From Actinotalea caeni (lineage in GTDB: Bacteria > Actinomycetota > Actinomycetes > Actinomycetales > Beutenbergiaceae): a stretch of DNA of 64,000 nucleotides. A program made the position numbers and the translations under genes. The stretch is from the NCBI RefSeq assembly GCF_009733795.1, contig NZ_WNXX01000009.1, forward strand, positions 62,001-126,000, written 5' to 3'. Of the stretch, positions 34,653-43,546 are shown in pieces. The stretch's first letter is position 1. Every line of letters begins with the position of its first letter. The notes under the pieces are model-generated. The model saw nothing but the letters and a program-made list of their open reading frames with translations. It was not told where the DNA came from and ran no database searches.

Positions 34653-35555
34653 TCAGCCGGCCTCCGCCGTGATGCGCGTCAGCGCCGTGGCGGCGAGATG
34701 GACCATGCCGGGGTTGGTGTCCCAGTAGTACGGCAGCGCGTTGAGCGCCTGCAGCTGCGCCCAGCCCCGGGCGCGCAGCACGTGCTCCGGCGTGGCGCCG
34801 AGCAGGTCGAGGTACCGGCGCGCCGCCGCCGAGCCGGTGCCGCCGAGCAGGTACCAGCAGGGCGTGAGGTCCAGCGCCGGGTCGGTCGCGTTGAGCGAAC
34901 CGAGGTCGATCACGCCGGTGAGACGGCCGTCGACGGCGAGCAGGTTGCCCGGCAGCAGGTCGCCGTGGGTCCAGCACCGGCTGGCGGCGGGTGCGGCGGC
35001 GCGCGACTCCTGCCACGCCCGGCGCAACGCCGCGCCGTCGACGCGCTCCCCCAGCTCGGCGATCCGGTCGGCTACCGCGTCGTCGTGGAGCGCGAGGTCG
35101 CCGCCGCGGGCGGTCGGCGGCAGCGGCGACGCGGCGTCGGTGCCCACCGTCCGCAACGACAGCACGAACGCGGCGAGGTCGGCCGCCAGCGCGACGTCGT
35201 CGGCGAGGTCGCGGCCGACGAGGTCGTGACCCGGCAGCCACGACTGCACCGACCACCCGTAGGGGTAGAACGACGTCGGCCGGCCGAGGGCGTGGACGAC
35301 CGGCAGCCGCAGCGTGACGTGCGGCGCGAGCAGCGGCACCAGCCGCGCCTCCTTCTCCGCCTGGGCAGCGGCCCAGGCGGTGCGCGGCAGCCGCAGCGAG
35401 AGGTCGTCACCGACGCGGTAGACGTCGTGGTCGGTGCCGTGGTGCGTCACCTGGCGCAGCGGCAGCCCAGCCCACTCCGGGCGCTGCTCGGCGAGCAGCC
35501 GGCGGGCGAGGTCGGCGTCGGTGAGGATCTCGTCGTCGTGCATCCGGGTGCGCAT
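34653..35555 (-). CDS. Aminoglycoside phosphotransferase (APH) family kinase
   Basis: A 300-residue small-molecule kinase of the APH/choline kinase fold. Motifs are the Brenner loop THGDLLPGNLL (near 205) and GVIDLGSLNATDPALD (metal-binding DFG-like). The nearest pattern is of the macrolide-phosphotransferase-like group. Resistance cannot be concluded, because many such proteins phosphorylate metabolites. ATG 35555 follows GAGGATCGAGG; ATG 35543 is possible. It is convergent with the aldo/keto reductase (13-base gap). Confidence 0.88.
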   Translation of the reverse strand: MRTRMHDDEILTDADLARRLLAEQRPEWAGLPLRQVTHHGTDHDVYRVGDDLSLRLPRTAWAAAQAEKEARLVPLLAPHVTLRLPVVHALGRPTSFYPYGWSVQSWLPGHDLVGRDLADDVALAADLAAFVLSLRTVGTDAASPLPPTARGGDLALHDDAVADRIAELGERVDGAALRRAWQESRAAAPAASRCWTHGDLLPGNLLAVDGRLTGVIDLGSLNATDPALDLTPCWYLLGGTGSAAARRYLDLLGATPEHVLRARGWAQLQALNALPYYWDTNPGMVHLAATALTRITAEAG

Positions 35556-35636
35556 CGCCTCGATCCTCACCCGCGGCGCGCCCGACGTCGAGGACATTCC
35601 GGCCCGCACCGCCGGCGCCCCTCTCCGCCCGACCCC

Positions 35637-35707
35637 GCGAACTCGTAGCCGCGCACCGAGCTCGTAGCGTGCACCGTACGAGTTCGGTCCGGGCGTACGA
35701 GTTGGCC
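35637..35707. repeat. Long-hairpin repeat, copy 1
   Basis: Four copies of an AACTCGTA-type word are arranged forward, forward, inverted, inverted, with centres 19, 18 and 19 bases apart (35643.5, 35662.5, 35680.5, 35699.5). The inner stem is 35656-35666 with 35677-35687 (one mismatch), around loop GCGTGCACCG. The element reads as one long imperfect hairpin. Confidence 0.85.
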
Positions 35708-35861
35708 GGTGGGGGCGGGGGCGGGGGCGGGCGGGGAGCGGCTGGGGGCCAGCCGGTGGCCCCGAGAGCGGGAGCTGGGTAGGCCAGGGTGGGCGGGTGG
35801 CACCGGCGGCACCGGCGGCCGCACCGGCCGGACGCCCCGGTCACCGCCCTCGCCCGGGCCC

Positions 35862-35932
35862 GCGAACTCGTAGCCGCGTGCCCAGCTCGTAGCGTGCACC
35901 GTACGAGCTGGGCCCGGGCGTACGAGTTGGCC
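35862..35932. repeat. Long-hairpin repeat, copy 2
   Basis: Same geometry as copy 1 (word centres 35868.5, 35887.5, 35905.5, 35924.5). Here the inner stem has changed on both sides to CAGCTCGTA/TACGAGCTG, a compensating pair of changes that keeps it perfect. It starts 225 bases after copy 1. Confidence 0.85.
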
Positions 35933-36080
35933 GACTGGGGTGGCGGCCTGGTTGGGGAGCGGCTGGGGCAGCCGGTAGGCCGGGGAAGGGCTGGGGCTGG
36001 GGAGGGCGGGGTGGGTGGGTCGACGCCGGTGGCACCGGCGGCACCAGCCGGCCGCCCCGTCACCGCCCTCGCCCGGGCCC

Positions 36081-36150
36081 GCGAACTCGTAGCCCCGTGC
36101 CGAACTCGTAGCGTGCACCGTACGAGTTCGGCTCTGCGGTACGAGTTCGC
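36081..36150. repeat. Long-hairpin repeat, copy 3
   Basis: Same geometry (word centres 36087.5, 36106.5, 36124.5, 36143.5), with all four words as AACTCGTA/TACGAGTT. The inner stem CCGAACTCGTA/TACGAGTTCGG is perfect, and the outer stem is a perfect CGCGAACTCGTA/TACGAGTTCGCG. It ends 61 bases downstream of the TauE stop codon. Confidence 0.85.
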
Positions 36151-36211
36151 GCGCGGGTGGGCGGGGTGGGCGGGTGGGCACCCGGGGCCGCGTGGCGGCC
36201 GGGCGGGAAGC

Positions 36212-36982
36212 TCAGCGCACCAGCAGGTAGACCGCCCCGAGGATGCTCAGCACGATAACGCTCCACTCGAAGAAGTCGCGGCTGATGCGGTTGACGATCC
36301 AGCGGCCGCCCAGCGCGCCGAGCACCACGAACGGGACGAGCACGAGGTCGATGAGCAGCATCTCGGTGCTGAACAGCCCGAGCGCGGCCGAGAACGGCAC
36401 CTTGCTGAGGTTGATGACGAAGTAGAACCACGCCGAGGTGCCGAGGAAGACCGTGACCGGAAGCCGCACCGCGAGGAAGTACATGCTCATGATCGGCCCG
36501 GCGGCGTTGGCGACCATCGTCGTGAACCCGCCGAGGCTGCCGTAGAACGCACGCTGCGCGACCGCCGCGCCACGACCCTGCGGCACCCGGTCACCGCCGC
36601 CCGCCGCCTCGCGCCGCTGCGCGCGGTGGCGCTGCACCAGGCCGAGCACGATGACCGCGATGAGGATCACCCCGATGACGCGGGCCATCAGTGCGTCGGA
36701 CGCGCGCGACATGAACACCGCACCTGCCACCAGCCCGACGACGACCGGGGGCACCAGCCCCCGCAGCACGCGCCAGTCCGCGAAGCGGCGGTAGAAGACG
36801 ACCGCGAACACGTCGGCGACGATGAGCAGCACCAGCAGCGCCGCCGTCGAGGGCTTGGCGGGCAGCACCATCGCGAACAGCGCCACCGCGATGTTGGCGC
36901 CGGGGATCGCGGTCTTGCTGATGCCGACCGTGACGGCGCCGACGGCGAGCGCGACCCATGCGATCCACGTCAGCTCCGGCAC
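36212..36982 (-). CDS. TauE/SafE-family sulfite/sulfonate exporter
   Basis: A 256-residue inner-membrane protein with about eight hydrophobic segments. Marks are GISKTAIPGANIAVALFAM near the start and GGFTTMVANAAGPIMSMYFL near residue 130, both typical of TauE/SafE. GTG 36982 is taken, with CATGCT 6 bases upstream as a possible leaderless -10. Sulfite reductase and sulfate-assimilation genes begin 900 bases away, so export of excess sulfite is plausible. Confidence 0.9.
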   Translation of the reverse strand: MPELTWIAWVALAVGAVTVGISKTAIPGANIAVALFAMVLPAKPSTAALLVLLIVADVFAVVFYRRFADWRVLRGLVPPVVVGLVAGAVFMSRASDALMARVIGVILIAVIVLGLVQRHRAQRREAAGGGDRVPQGRGAAVAQRAFYGSLGGFTTMVANAAGPIMSMYFLAVRLPVTVFLGTSAWFYFVINLSKVPFSAALGLFSTEMLLIDLVLVPFVVLGALGGRWIVNRISRDFFEWSVIVLSILGAVYLLVR

Positions 36983-37074
36983 CGAGCCAGCATGACAGCC
37001 CACAGGATCGCCTGCTCTCGTGGCACGGTGTACGAGACCGGCACCGCACCGGCCGAGGAGAGGAAGGAGCCGGC

Positions 37075-37779
37075 ATGGGACTGCTCGACGTGTTCCGCCC
37101 GGACCGCACCGAGGTCGGGGCCGCCCGCTCCGCGCTCGAGGAGGCACGCTCCGGCAAGGCCGACGGCGGCGCGATCGACCGCGTCGTCCGGCTCGTCATG
37201 GAGGTCGGCATCGACGGCCGCGGCCCGCTGCGATCCGCACCGGCGGTCGCGACCCGTGCGCTCGAGGCGAGCGGCGGCGACATCGAGGCGGCGGTCCGGG
37301 CCGTGGGTCGCTCCGCGGTGCGCTGGGGCGCCGTCGGCGGCTTCGTGACCGGGCTCGGCGGGTTCGCGACCATGCCGGTCGCGCTGCCCGCGAACCTGCT
37401 CGAGTTCTACGTGCAGGCGACCCGGATGGCCGCCGCGATCGCGACCCTGCGCGGCTACGACGTCCGCGAGCCCGAGGTGCGCACCGCCGTCATGCTCACC
37501 CTGGTCCGGTCCGACGCCGACGAGGTGCTCCGCAAGGTCGGGATGACGACGGCGTCCGGCCGGATGACGACGTTCGCGCTCAGGAAGCTGCCGCCCTCGG
37601 CGCTCATGATGGTCAACAAGGCGGTCGGGTTCCGGCTGCTGCGCGGCGTCAGCGAGCGCTTCCTGCTGCGGCTGGGACGCGCGGTGCCGTTGGTCGGCGG
37701 CGCCGTGAGCGGCGTGCTCGACGCCTGGATGATGAGCCGGATCGCGGCGCACGCGCGCCGGCAGCTGCCGCGCCTCTGA
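37075..37779 (+). CDS. EcsC-like protein
   Basis: A 234-residue protein without signal peptide. The central part (about 75-130) has GGFVTGLGGFATMPVALPANLLEFYVQATRM-type sequence and a following RGYD, which resembles the EcsC family. A C-terminal glycine-rich hydrophobic stretch ends with a basic tail (AVPLVGGAVSGVLDAWMMSR). AAGGAG stands 6 bases before the ATG. It is divergent from TauE and 93 bases upstream of the sulfite reductase. Function unknown; EcsC was linked to protein secretion in Bacillus. Confidence 0.7.
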   Translation: MGLLDVFRPDRTEVGAARSALEEARSGKADGGAIDRVVRLVMEVGIDGRGPLRSAPAVATRALEASGGDIEAAVRAVGRSAVRWGAVGGFVTGLGGFATMPVALPANLLEFYVQATRMAAAIATLRGYDVREPEVRTAVMLTLVRSDADEVLRKVGMTTASGRMTTFALRKLPPSALMMVNKAVGFRLLRGVSERFLLRLGRAVPLVGGAVSGVLDAWMMSRIAAHARRQLPRL

Positions 37780-37872
37780 CCCGACCGGGACGGCGTCGGG
37801 TGGCGTCTCCCACATCGTGGACCCTTCGCGCCCGCACTGCCACGCGGCGAGCGGCTCGGTCATGGTGGAGGC

Positions 37873-39600
37873 ATGGCCGCCAGCACGACCACCACGCCCG
37901 CACCGGACGCACCGCGCCCGGCGACGCCCCGTGCGCGCGTGTCCGGACCCGACGCACGGCGCTCCAACGGCCAGTGGCTGATCGACGGGAGGACCCCGCT
38001 CAACCACAACGAGGAGCTCAAGGCCGCCGACAACCCGCTCAACGTGCGGAAGCGGATCATCGACACCTACGCCCGGGAGGGCTTCGACGCGATCCCGGCC
38101 GACGACCTGCACGGCCGGTTCCGCTGGATGGGTCTGTACACCCAGCGCAAGCAGGGCATCGACGGCTCGCGCACCTCCAAGCTCGAGGCCGACGCGCTCT
38201 CCGACCGCTACTTCATGATGCGGATCCGGGTCGACGGCGGCGCGCTCACCACCGAGCAGCTGCGCACGATCGCCGACGTCTCCCGCGACTTCGCCCGCGG
38301 CACCGCCGACATCTCCGACCGCCAGAACATCCAGCTGCACTGGGTCGCGATCGAGGACGTGCCGACGATCTGGGAGCGGCTGGAGGCGGTCGGCCTGCAC
38401 ACCACCGAGGCGTGCGGCGACTGCACCCGCGTGATCCTCGGCTCGCCGGTCGCGGGCATCTCCGCCGACGAGATCATCGACCCGACGCCGGTGATCGAGG
38501 AGATCCGCGAGCGCTACATCGGCGACCCGGAGCTGTCGAACCTGCCGCGCAAGTTCAAGTCCGCGATCACCGGGCACCCGAGCCTCGACGTCGTGCACGA
38601 GATCAACGACATCTCGCTCGTCGGGGTGGTCCACCCCGAGCTCGGCCCGGGGTACGACCTGTGGGTCGGCGGCGGGCTGTCGACGGCGCCGCGGCTCGCC
38701 GAGCGGCTCGGCGCGTTCGTGCCGCCGGAGCGCGCGGTCGAGACCTGGGTCGGCGTCGTGAAGGTGTTCCGCGACTACGGCTACCGGCGGCAGCGCACCA
38801 AGGCGCGGCTGAAGTTCCTGCTCGCCGAGTGGGGTGCGGAGAAGTTCCGGCGGGTGCTGGAGGAGGAGTACCTCGACGGCCCGCTGCCCGACGGGCCGGC
38901 CCCGGCCCCCGCGACCGGCCCTGGTGACCACGTCGGCGTCGGCGAGCAGAAGGACGGGCTGCGCTACGTGGGCGCCGCGCCCACCGTCGGCCGCGTCAGC
39001 GGCGAGATGCTGGCCCGGGTGGCCGAGATCGTCGAGGCCCACGGGTCCCGGCGGGTGCGGCTGACCCCGCACCAGAAGCTGCTCGTCCTCGACATCGCGC
39101 CCGACGACGTCGAGCCGCTGATCTCCGAGCTCGCCGAGATCGGGCTGCACGCGCGGCCGAGCCCGTTCCGCCGCGCCACGATCGCCTGCACTGGCATCGA
39201 GTACTGCAAGCTCGCGTTCGTCGAGACCAAGCAGACCGCCGCCGACGCGATCGACGAGCTCGAGCGGCGGCTGGCCGGTGTCGAGCTGCCGCACCCGATC
39301 GCGCTCAACGTCAACGGCTGCCAGAACTCGTGCGCGCGCATCCAGACCGCCGACATCGGTCTCAAGGGCCAGCTCCTGGGCGGGAGCGAGTTCGGGTACC
39401 AGGTGCACCTGGGCGGCGGGCTCGCGGCGACCGACCGCGACGAGGCCGGGCTCGGCCGCACCGTGCGCGGGCTCAAGGTCGCCGCCGACGAGCTGCCGGA
39501 CTACGTCGAGCGCGTCACCCGCCGCTGGCTCGCCGAGCGCGGCGAGGACGAGACGTTCGCGGCCTGGGCCCACCGCGCCGAGGAGGACTCCCTGCGATGA
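37873..39600 (+). CDS. Ferredoxin-type sulfite (or nitrite) reductase
   Basis: A 575-residue siroheme and [4Fe-4S] reductase that reduces sulfite to sulfide. The cluster ligands are visible as CTGIEYC and NGCQNSC near the end. The N-terminal half has YFMMRIRVDGG and the siroheme-phosphate residues ISDRQNIQLHW. Sequence alone does not separate sulfite from nitrite reductase, but coupling to APS reductase and sulfurylase (ATGA overlap) argues for sulfite. It heads the operon. The ATG has GGAGG only one base away, so it may be read from a leaderless or very short leader. Confidence 0.9.
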   Translation: MAASTTTTPAPDAPRPATPRARVSGPDARRSNGQWLIDGRTPLNHNEELKAADNPLNVRKRIIDTYAREGFDAIPADDLHGRFRWMGLYTQRKQGIDGSRTSKLEADALSDRYFMMRIRVDGGALTTEQLRTIADVSRDFARGTADISDRQNIQLHWVAIEDVPTIWERLEAVGLHTTEACGDCTRVILGSPVAGISADEIIDPTPVIEEIRERYIGDPELSNLPRKFKSAITGHPSLDVVHEINDISLVGVVHPELGPGYDLWVGGGLSTAPRLAERLGAFVPPERAVETWVGVVKVFRDYGYRRQRTKARLKFLLAEWGAEKFRRVLEEEYLDGPLPDGPAPAPATGPGDHVGVGEQKDGLRYVGAAPTVGRVSGEMLARVAEIVEAHGSRRVRLTPHQKLLVLDIAPDDVEPLISELAEIGLHARPSPFRRATIACTGIEYCKLAFVETKQTAADAIDELERRLAGVELPHPIALNVNGCQNSCARIQTADIGLKGQLLGGSEFGYQVHLGGGLAATDRDEAGLGRTVRGLKVAADELPDYVERVTRRWLAERGEDETFAAWAHRAEEDSLR

Positions 39601-40325
39601 CTGCCACGAGCACCCGGACCCGCCGCAGCGAAGAGGAGCTGCGGGCGCTGGCCGCCGAGGGCGCGGCGCTGTTCGCCGACGCCGGTTCCGAGGCGGCCGG
39701 CGACGTCCTCGCCTGGGCGGCGCGCACCTTCGGCGACTCCCTCGCCGTCGCCTGCTCGATGGCGGGCGACACCGTCGTCGTCGACCTGGCCGCGACCGCG
39801 CTGCCCGGCGTCGACGTGCTGTTCCTCGACACCGGCTACCACTTCGCCGAGACGCTGGGGACGCGGGCGGCGCTGGAGGTCTCGCTCGACGTGACGGTCG
39901 TCGACGTCCGCCCCGACCAGAGCGTCGCGGAGCAGGACGCCACGCACGGCAAGGACCTGTTCGCGCGCGACCCCGGCCAGTGCTGCCAGCTGCGGAAGGT
40001 GGTCCCGCTCGATCGCGAGCTCGCCGGCTACGAGGCGTGGGTGACCGGCGTGCGGCGCGAGGACAACGCGCTGCGCGCGAACGCGCAGCTGGTCGAGTGG
40101 GACGCGAGGCACGGCATGGTCAAGATCAACCCGGTGGCGCCGTGGACCTTCGACGAGCTGCTCGAGCACGCGCAGCGCCGCAACGTCCCCGTGAACCCGC
40201 TGCTGGCCGACGGCTACCCCTCGATCGGATGCCGGCCGTGCACGCGCCGCGTCGCGCCGGGCGAGGACCCGCGCGCCGGCCGGTGGGCGGGGCTGAGCAA
40301 GACCGAGTGCGGGATCCACCTGTGA
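39597..40325 (+). CDS. cysH: Adenylyl-sulfate (APS) reductase
   Basis: A 242-residue thiol-dependent reductase that turns APS into sulfite and AMP. It carries the paired cysteines for a [4Fe-4S] cluster, CCQLRKV and GCRPCT, and the catalytic cysteine in KTECGIHL at the C-terminus. The presence of the two extra cysteine pairs marks an APS rather than PAPS enzyme. Its ATG overlaps the reductase stop, and its stop overlaps the next GTG (GTGA). Confidence 0.94.
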   Translation: MTATSTRTRRSEEELRALAAEGAALFADAGSEAAGDVLAWAARTFGDSLAVACSMAGDTVVVDLAATALPGVDVLFLDTGYHFAETLGTRAALEVSLDVTVVDVRPDQSVAEQDATHGKDLFARDPGQCCQLRKVVPLDRELAGYEAWVTGVRREDNALRANAQLVEWDARHGMVKINPVAPWTFDELLEHAQRRNVPVNPLLADGYPSIGCRPCTRRVAPGEDPRAGRWAGLSKTECGIHL

Positions 40326-41242
40326 CCACGACGACCACCCACGCGCCCGCGCGCTTCGACCAGCTGGACTACCTCGAGAGCGAGGCGATCCACAGCATCC
40401 GTGAGGTCGTCGGCGAGCTCGAGCGGCCGGTGATCCTGTTCTCGGGCGGCAAGGACTCGGTGGTGCTGCTGCACCTGGCGGCGAAGGCCTTCTGGCCCGG
40501 CCGGGTGCCGTTCCCGGTGCTGCACGTCGACACCGGCCACAACTTCGAGGAGGTGCTGGCCTTCCGGGACCGCACCGTCGAGCGGCTGGGCGTGCGGCTG
40601 GAGGTGGCGTCGGTGCAGGACTACATCGACGACGGCCGGCTGGTGGAGCGCCCCGACGGCACGCGCAACCCGCTGCAGACGCAGCCGCTGCTCGACGCGA
40701 TCGCCGAGCACCGCTTCGACGCCGTCTTCGGCGGCGCGCGCCGCGACGAGGAGAAGGCGCGCGCGAAGGAGCGGGTCGTGAGCCTGCGCGACGCGTTCGG
40801 GGCGTGGGACCCGCGCAACCAGCGCCCCGAGCTGTGGAGCATCTACAACCCGCGCCACCGGCCGGGCGAGCACGTGCGGGTGTTCCCGCTGAGCAACTGG
40901 ACCGAGCTCGACGTGTGGCGCTACATCGAGCGCGAGGGCATCGAGCTGCCGCCGCTGTACTACGCCCACGAGCGGGACGTGTTCGCGCGCGACGGCATGT
41001 GGCTGGCGGTGACGCCGTACTCGTTGCCCCGCCCGGGCGAGGAGGTGGTGCGCCGTCGGGTCCGCTACCGCACGGTGGGTGACGCCTCCTGCACGGGCGC
41101 GGTGCTGTCCGACGCCGCCACGACCGCGGAGGTGATCGTCGAGGTCGCCTCGACGACCCTCACCGAGCGGGGCGCGACCCGCGCCGACGACCGGCTCAGC
41201 GAGGCCGCGATGGAGGACCGGAAGAAGGAGGGGTACTTCTGA
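40322..41242 (+). CDS. cysD: Sulfate adenylyltransferase subunit 2
   Basis: A 306-residue cytoplasmic subunit that forms APS from ATP and sulfate with CysN. The PP-loop is LFSGGKDSVVLL (near 39-50). Other marks are LHVDTGHNFEEV, FGGARRDEEKARAKER and the C-terminal MEDRKKEGYF. It starts with GTG overlapping cysH and ends in TGATG with cysN, so all three are coupled. Confidence 0.96.
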   Translation: MTTTTTHAPARFDQLDYLESEAIHSIREVVGELERPVILFSGGKDSVVLLHLAAKAFWPGRVPFPVLHVDTGHNFEEVLAFRDRTVERLGVRLEVASVQDYIDDGRLVERPDGTRNPLQTQPLLDAIAEHRFDAVFGGARRDEEKARAKERVVSLRDAFGAWDPRNQRPELWSIYNPRHRPGEHVRVFPLSNWTELDVWRYIEREGIELPPLYYAHERDVFARDGMWLAVTPYSLPRPGEEVVRRRVRYRTVGDASCTGAVLSDAATTAEVIVEVASTTLTERGATRADDRLSEAAMEDRKKEGYF

Positions 41243-42567
41243 TGGCGGCTCTCGACGCCGTCCTCGAGCCCACGCGCACGACGTCGCTGCTGCGGCTCGC
41301 GACCGCCGGCTCGGTCGACGACGGCAAGTCCACCCTGGTGGGGCGGCTGCTGCACGACTCGAAGAACGTGCTCGCCGACCAGCTCGACGCGCTCGAGCGG
41401 CTCTCGGCCGAGCGCGGGCTCGATGGCGCCGACCTGGCGCTGCTCACCGACGGGTTGCGTGCCGAGCGCGAGCAGGGCATCACGATCGACGTCGCCTACC
41501 GGTACTTCAGCACCGGGTCGCGCAGCTTCGTGCTGGCCGACTGCCCGGGCCACGTGCAGTACACCCGCAACACGGTGACCGGCGCGAGCACCGCCGACGC
41601 GATCCTCGTGCTCGTCGACGCCCGCAAGGGCGTGCTCGACCAGACCCGCCGCCACCTCGCGGTCGCGGCGCTGCTGCGGGTGCCGCACGTCGTGGTCGTC
41701 GTCAACAAGGTCGACCTCGTCGACTTCGACGAGGGCGTCTACCGCCGGGTCGCCGAGGAGGTCGCCGAGCTCGCGGCGGCGCTGGGGATCGAGCACGTGC
41801 GCACGGTGCCGACGTCGGCGCTCGCGGGCGACAACGTCGTCGATCGCTCCGACCGCACGCCCTGGTACGACGGCCCCTCGCTGCTCGAGCTGCTCGAGGA
41901 GCTGCCGCCCTCGCAGACCGTGCTCGAGGAGGCGTTCCGGTTCCCGGTGCAGCAGGTCATCCGGCCGCAGTCGGCCGCGCGCGAGGAGCGGTACCGCGAG
42001 TACCGCGGCTACGCGGGGCGGGTGAGCTCCGGCGTCGCGCGCCCCGGCACCGAGGTGGTCGTGCTGCCCTCGGGCGTGCGCACCCGCATCGCTGCGGTGG
42101 ACACGCCCGACGGCGAGCTCGACGCCGCGGAGACCGGCCGGTCGGTCACGCTACGGCTGGCCGACGAGGTCGACGTCACGCGCGGCGACGTGATCGCCAC
42201 GGCGGCCGACGCGCCGCGGCCGGTGGACACCGCCGAGGCGATGCTGTGCTGGCTCGCGGAGGTGCCGCTGCGCGGCGGCCAGCGGGTGCTGCTCAAGCAC
42301 GGGTCGGCGACCGTGCAGGCGATCGTCACCCAGCTCGAGGGCCGGCTGGACCTCGACGACCTCACGCTGCACCCGGCGTCGGCGTTCGACCTCAACGACA
42401 TCGGCCGGGTGTCGCTGCGGCTCGCGCGTCCACTGCCGCTGGAGGACTACCGCCGCTCCCGCTCCGGCGGCGCGTTCGTGCTCATCGACCCGGTCTCGGG
42501 CGGCACGCTGGCGGCGGGCATGGCCCGCGAGCCGGGCCGTTCCGGCGGCATCGAGTGGGAGATCTGA
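41242..42567 (+). CDS. cysN: Sulfate adenylyltransferase subunit 1 (GTPase)
   Basis: A 441-residue GTPase that drives APS synthesis by CysD. The G motifs are GSVDDGKSTLVG (P-loop), DCPGH and NKVD; the elongation-factor-like beta domains follow. There is no fused APS kinase domain (CysC), consistent with the APS-reductase route, which needs no PAPS. Its ATG shares one base with the cysD stop. The gene ends 3 bases before a convergent gene. Confidence 0.96.
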   Translation: MAALDAVLEPTRTTSLLRLATAGSVDDGKSTLVGRLLHDSKNVLADQLDALERLSAERGLDGADLALLTDGLRAEREQGITIDVAYRYFSTGSRSFVLADCPGHVQYTRNTVTGASTADAILVLVDARKGVLDQTRRHLAVAALLRVPHVVVVVNKVDLVDFDEGVYRRVAEEVAELAAALGIEHVRTVPTSALAGDNVVDRSDRTPWYDGPSLLELLEELPPSQTVLEEAFRFPVQQVIRPQSAAREERYREYRGYAGRVSSGVARPGTEVVVLPSGVRTRIAAVDTPDGELDAAETGRSVTLRLADEVDVTRGDVIATAADAPRPVDTAEAMLCWLAEVPLRGGQRVLLKHGSATVQAIVTQLEGRLDLDDLTLHPASAFDLNDIGRVSLRLARPLPLEDYRRSRSGGAFVLIDPVSGGTLAAGMAREPGRSGGIEWEI

Positions 42568-42570
42568 GGC

Positions 42571-43056
42571 TCAGCCCTCGAAGGCGCGCCGGACGTCCTC
42601 CTCCTCGCCCGCGACGAGGTTGCTCGCGAGCAGCCGGCCCTCGAGCCCGCGGAACCGCTCGGCGAGACGGTCGAGGTCGCTGTCGTGGTTGACGACGAAC
42701 AGCGCCGACGTCCCCGGCTCCACCTCTCTGCCGATCGTCTCGAGCTGGTCCTTGGAGATGCCGACGGCCTCGACGCGTTTGTAGAGCACGCCGATCGCGG
42801 CGCCAGCCGCGGCACCGACGAGCGGCAGGAAGAACAGCGCGCCGACCAGCACCCCCAGCAGGGCTCCCCAGCCGGCGCCGCGCAGGTCGTCGCGGTTCTC
42901 GTACTTCACGTCCGGCCGGTCCTTGCCCGGCTGCCACGCGATGACGGCGTAGTCCTCGATCCTCACGAGCCCCTCGCCCGCGGCCCTCCGCAGGATCTGC
43001 GAGGCCTCCTCGGCGCCGTCGACGGACTCGAACCTCCACGCGGTGAACGTCGTCAC
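42571..43056 (-). CDS. DUF1269-type membrane protein
   Basis: A 161-residue protein. An N-terminal cytoplasmic part (FTAWRFESVDGAEEASQIL) is followed by a glycine-alanine-rich hydrophobic hairpin at about 58-90 (GWGALLGVLVGALFFLPLVG) and a C-terminal part with SALFVVNHDSD. This is the DUF1269 layout; the function is unknown. GTG 43056 is chosen because GGAGGGACC stands 4 bases upstream. It is convergent with cysN. Confidence 0.82.
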   Translation of the reverse strand: MTTFTAWRFESVDGAEEASQILRRAAGEGLVRIEDYAVIAWQPGKDRPDVKYENRDDLRGAGWGALLGVLVGALFFLPLVGAAAGAAIGVLYKRVEAVGISKDQLETIGREVEPGTSALFVVNHDSDLDRLAERFRGLEGRLLASNLVAGEEEDVRRAFEG

Positions 43057-43121
43057 GTCGGTCCCTCCCTCGGGTCGAGCCCATCCTGCTCCCGCCGCGA
43101 ACCGGGCGTGCGGGTTTCGCG

Positions 43122-43508
43122 TCACGCGGAGCGGAGGATCTTCTCCATCGGCTTGCCGCGTGCGATCTCGTCGACGAGCAGGTCCATCCACCGGATCTGC
43201 TGCATCAACCCGTCCTCGATGTCCTGCACCTTGTAGCCGCAGATCGTGCCCCGGATCGACGACGCGGCCGGGTTGATCGCAGGTGCCTCGGCGAAGAACG
43301 TCTCGAGGTCGGTGCCGGCGTCGATCGCGGCGCGCAGCCCGGCGTCGTCGTAGCCGGTGAGCCAGCGCACGACCTCGTCCACCTCGGCGGCGGTGCGGCC
43401 CTTCCGCTCCACCTTGGCGACGTACATCGGGTGGATCGCCGCGAACGGCATCCGGCGGATCCGCTCGGTCGCCGTCCCCATCTGCGCGGAGCGCGCGCTG
43501 CCAGCCAT
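43122..43508 (-). CDS. DUF2200 domain protein
   Basis: A 128-residue cytoplasmic protein of the DUF2200 family, function unknown. Family marks are FAAIHPMYVAKVERKGRT, EVVRWLTGYD and ICGYKVQDIED. ATG 43508 is used because TAGCGT lies 7 bases upstream, fitting leaderless transcription. ATG 43481 (MGTATERIRRM) matches the usual family start better and is a real alternative. It follows the ribonucleotide reductase after 38 bases. Confidence 0.82.
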   Translation of the reverse strand: MAGSARSAQMGTATERIRRMPFAAIHPMYVAKVERKGRTAAEVDEVVRWLTGYDDAGLRAAIDAGTDLETFFAEAPAINPAASSIRGTICGYKVQDIEDGLMQQIRWMDLLVDEIARGKPMEKILRSA

Positions 43509-43546
43509 GCCCGGCACGCTACTCCCCGCCACCGACCGCGGCGAGG

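Larger units (their letters stand above)
35556..36211. other. 656-base gap built of repeats
   Basis: No gene is visible. The gap holds three copies of a 71-bp long-hairpin element in blocks of 225 and 219 bases. Between the elements the blocks share GGCACCGGCGGCACC and CACCGCCCTCGCCCGGGCCC, plus G-rich runs of GGGGGC type. Confidence 0.7.

Noticed and set aside
34653-35555. Calling the APH-family gene an antibiotic resistance gene
   Set aside because: The kinase fold and Brenner motif are clear, but nothing in the sequence or context identifies an antibiotic substrate.
35556-36211. Small genes inside the repeat gap
   Set aside because: Open frames there follow the repeats in both directions and encode Pro/Arg/Ala-rich low-complexity chains without ribosome sites.
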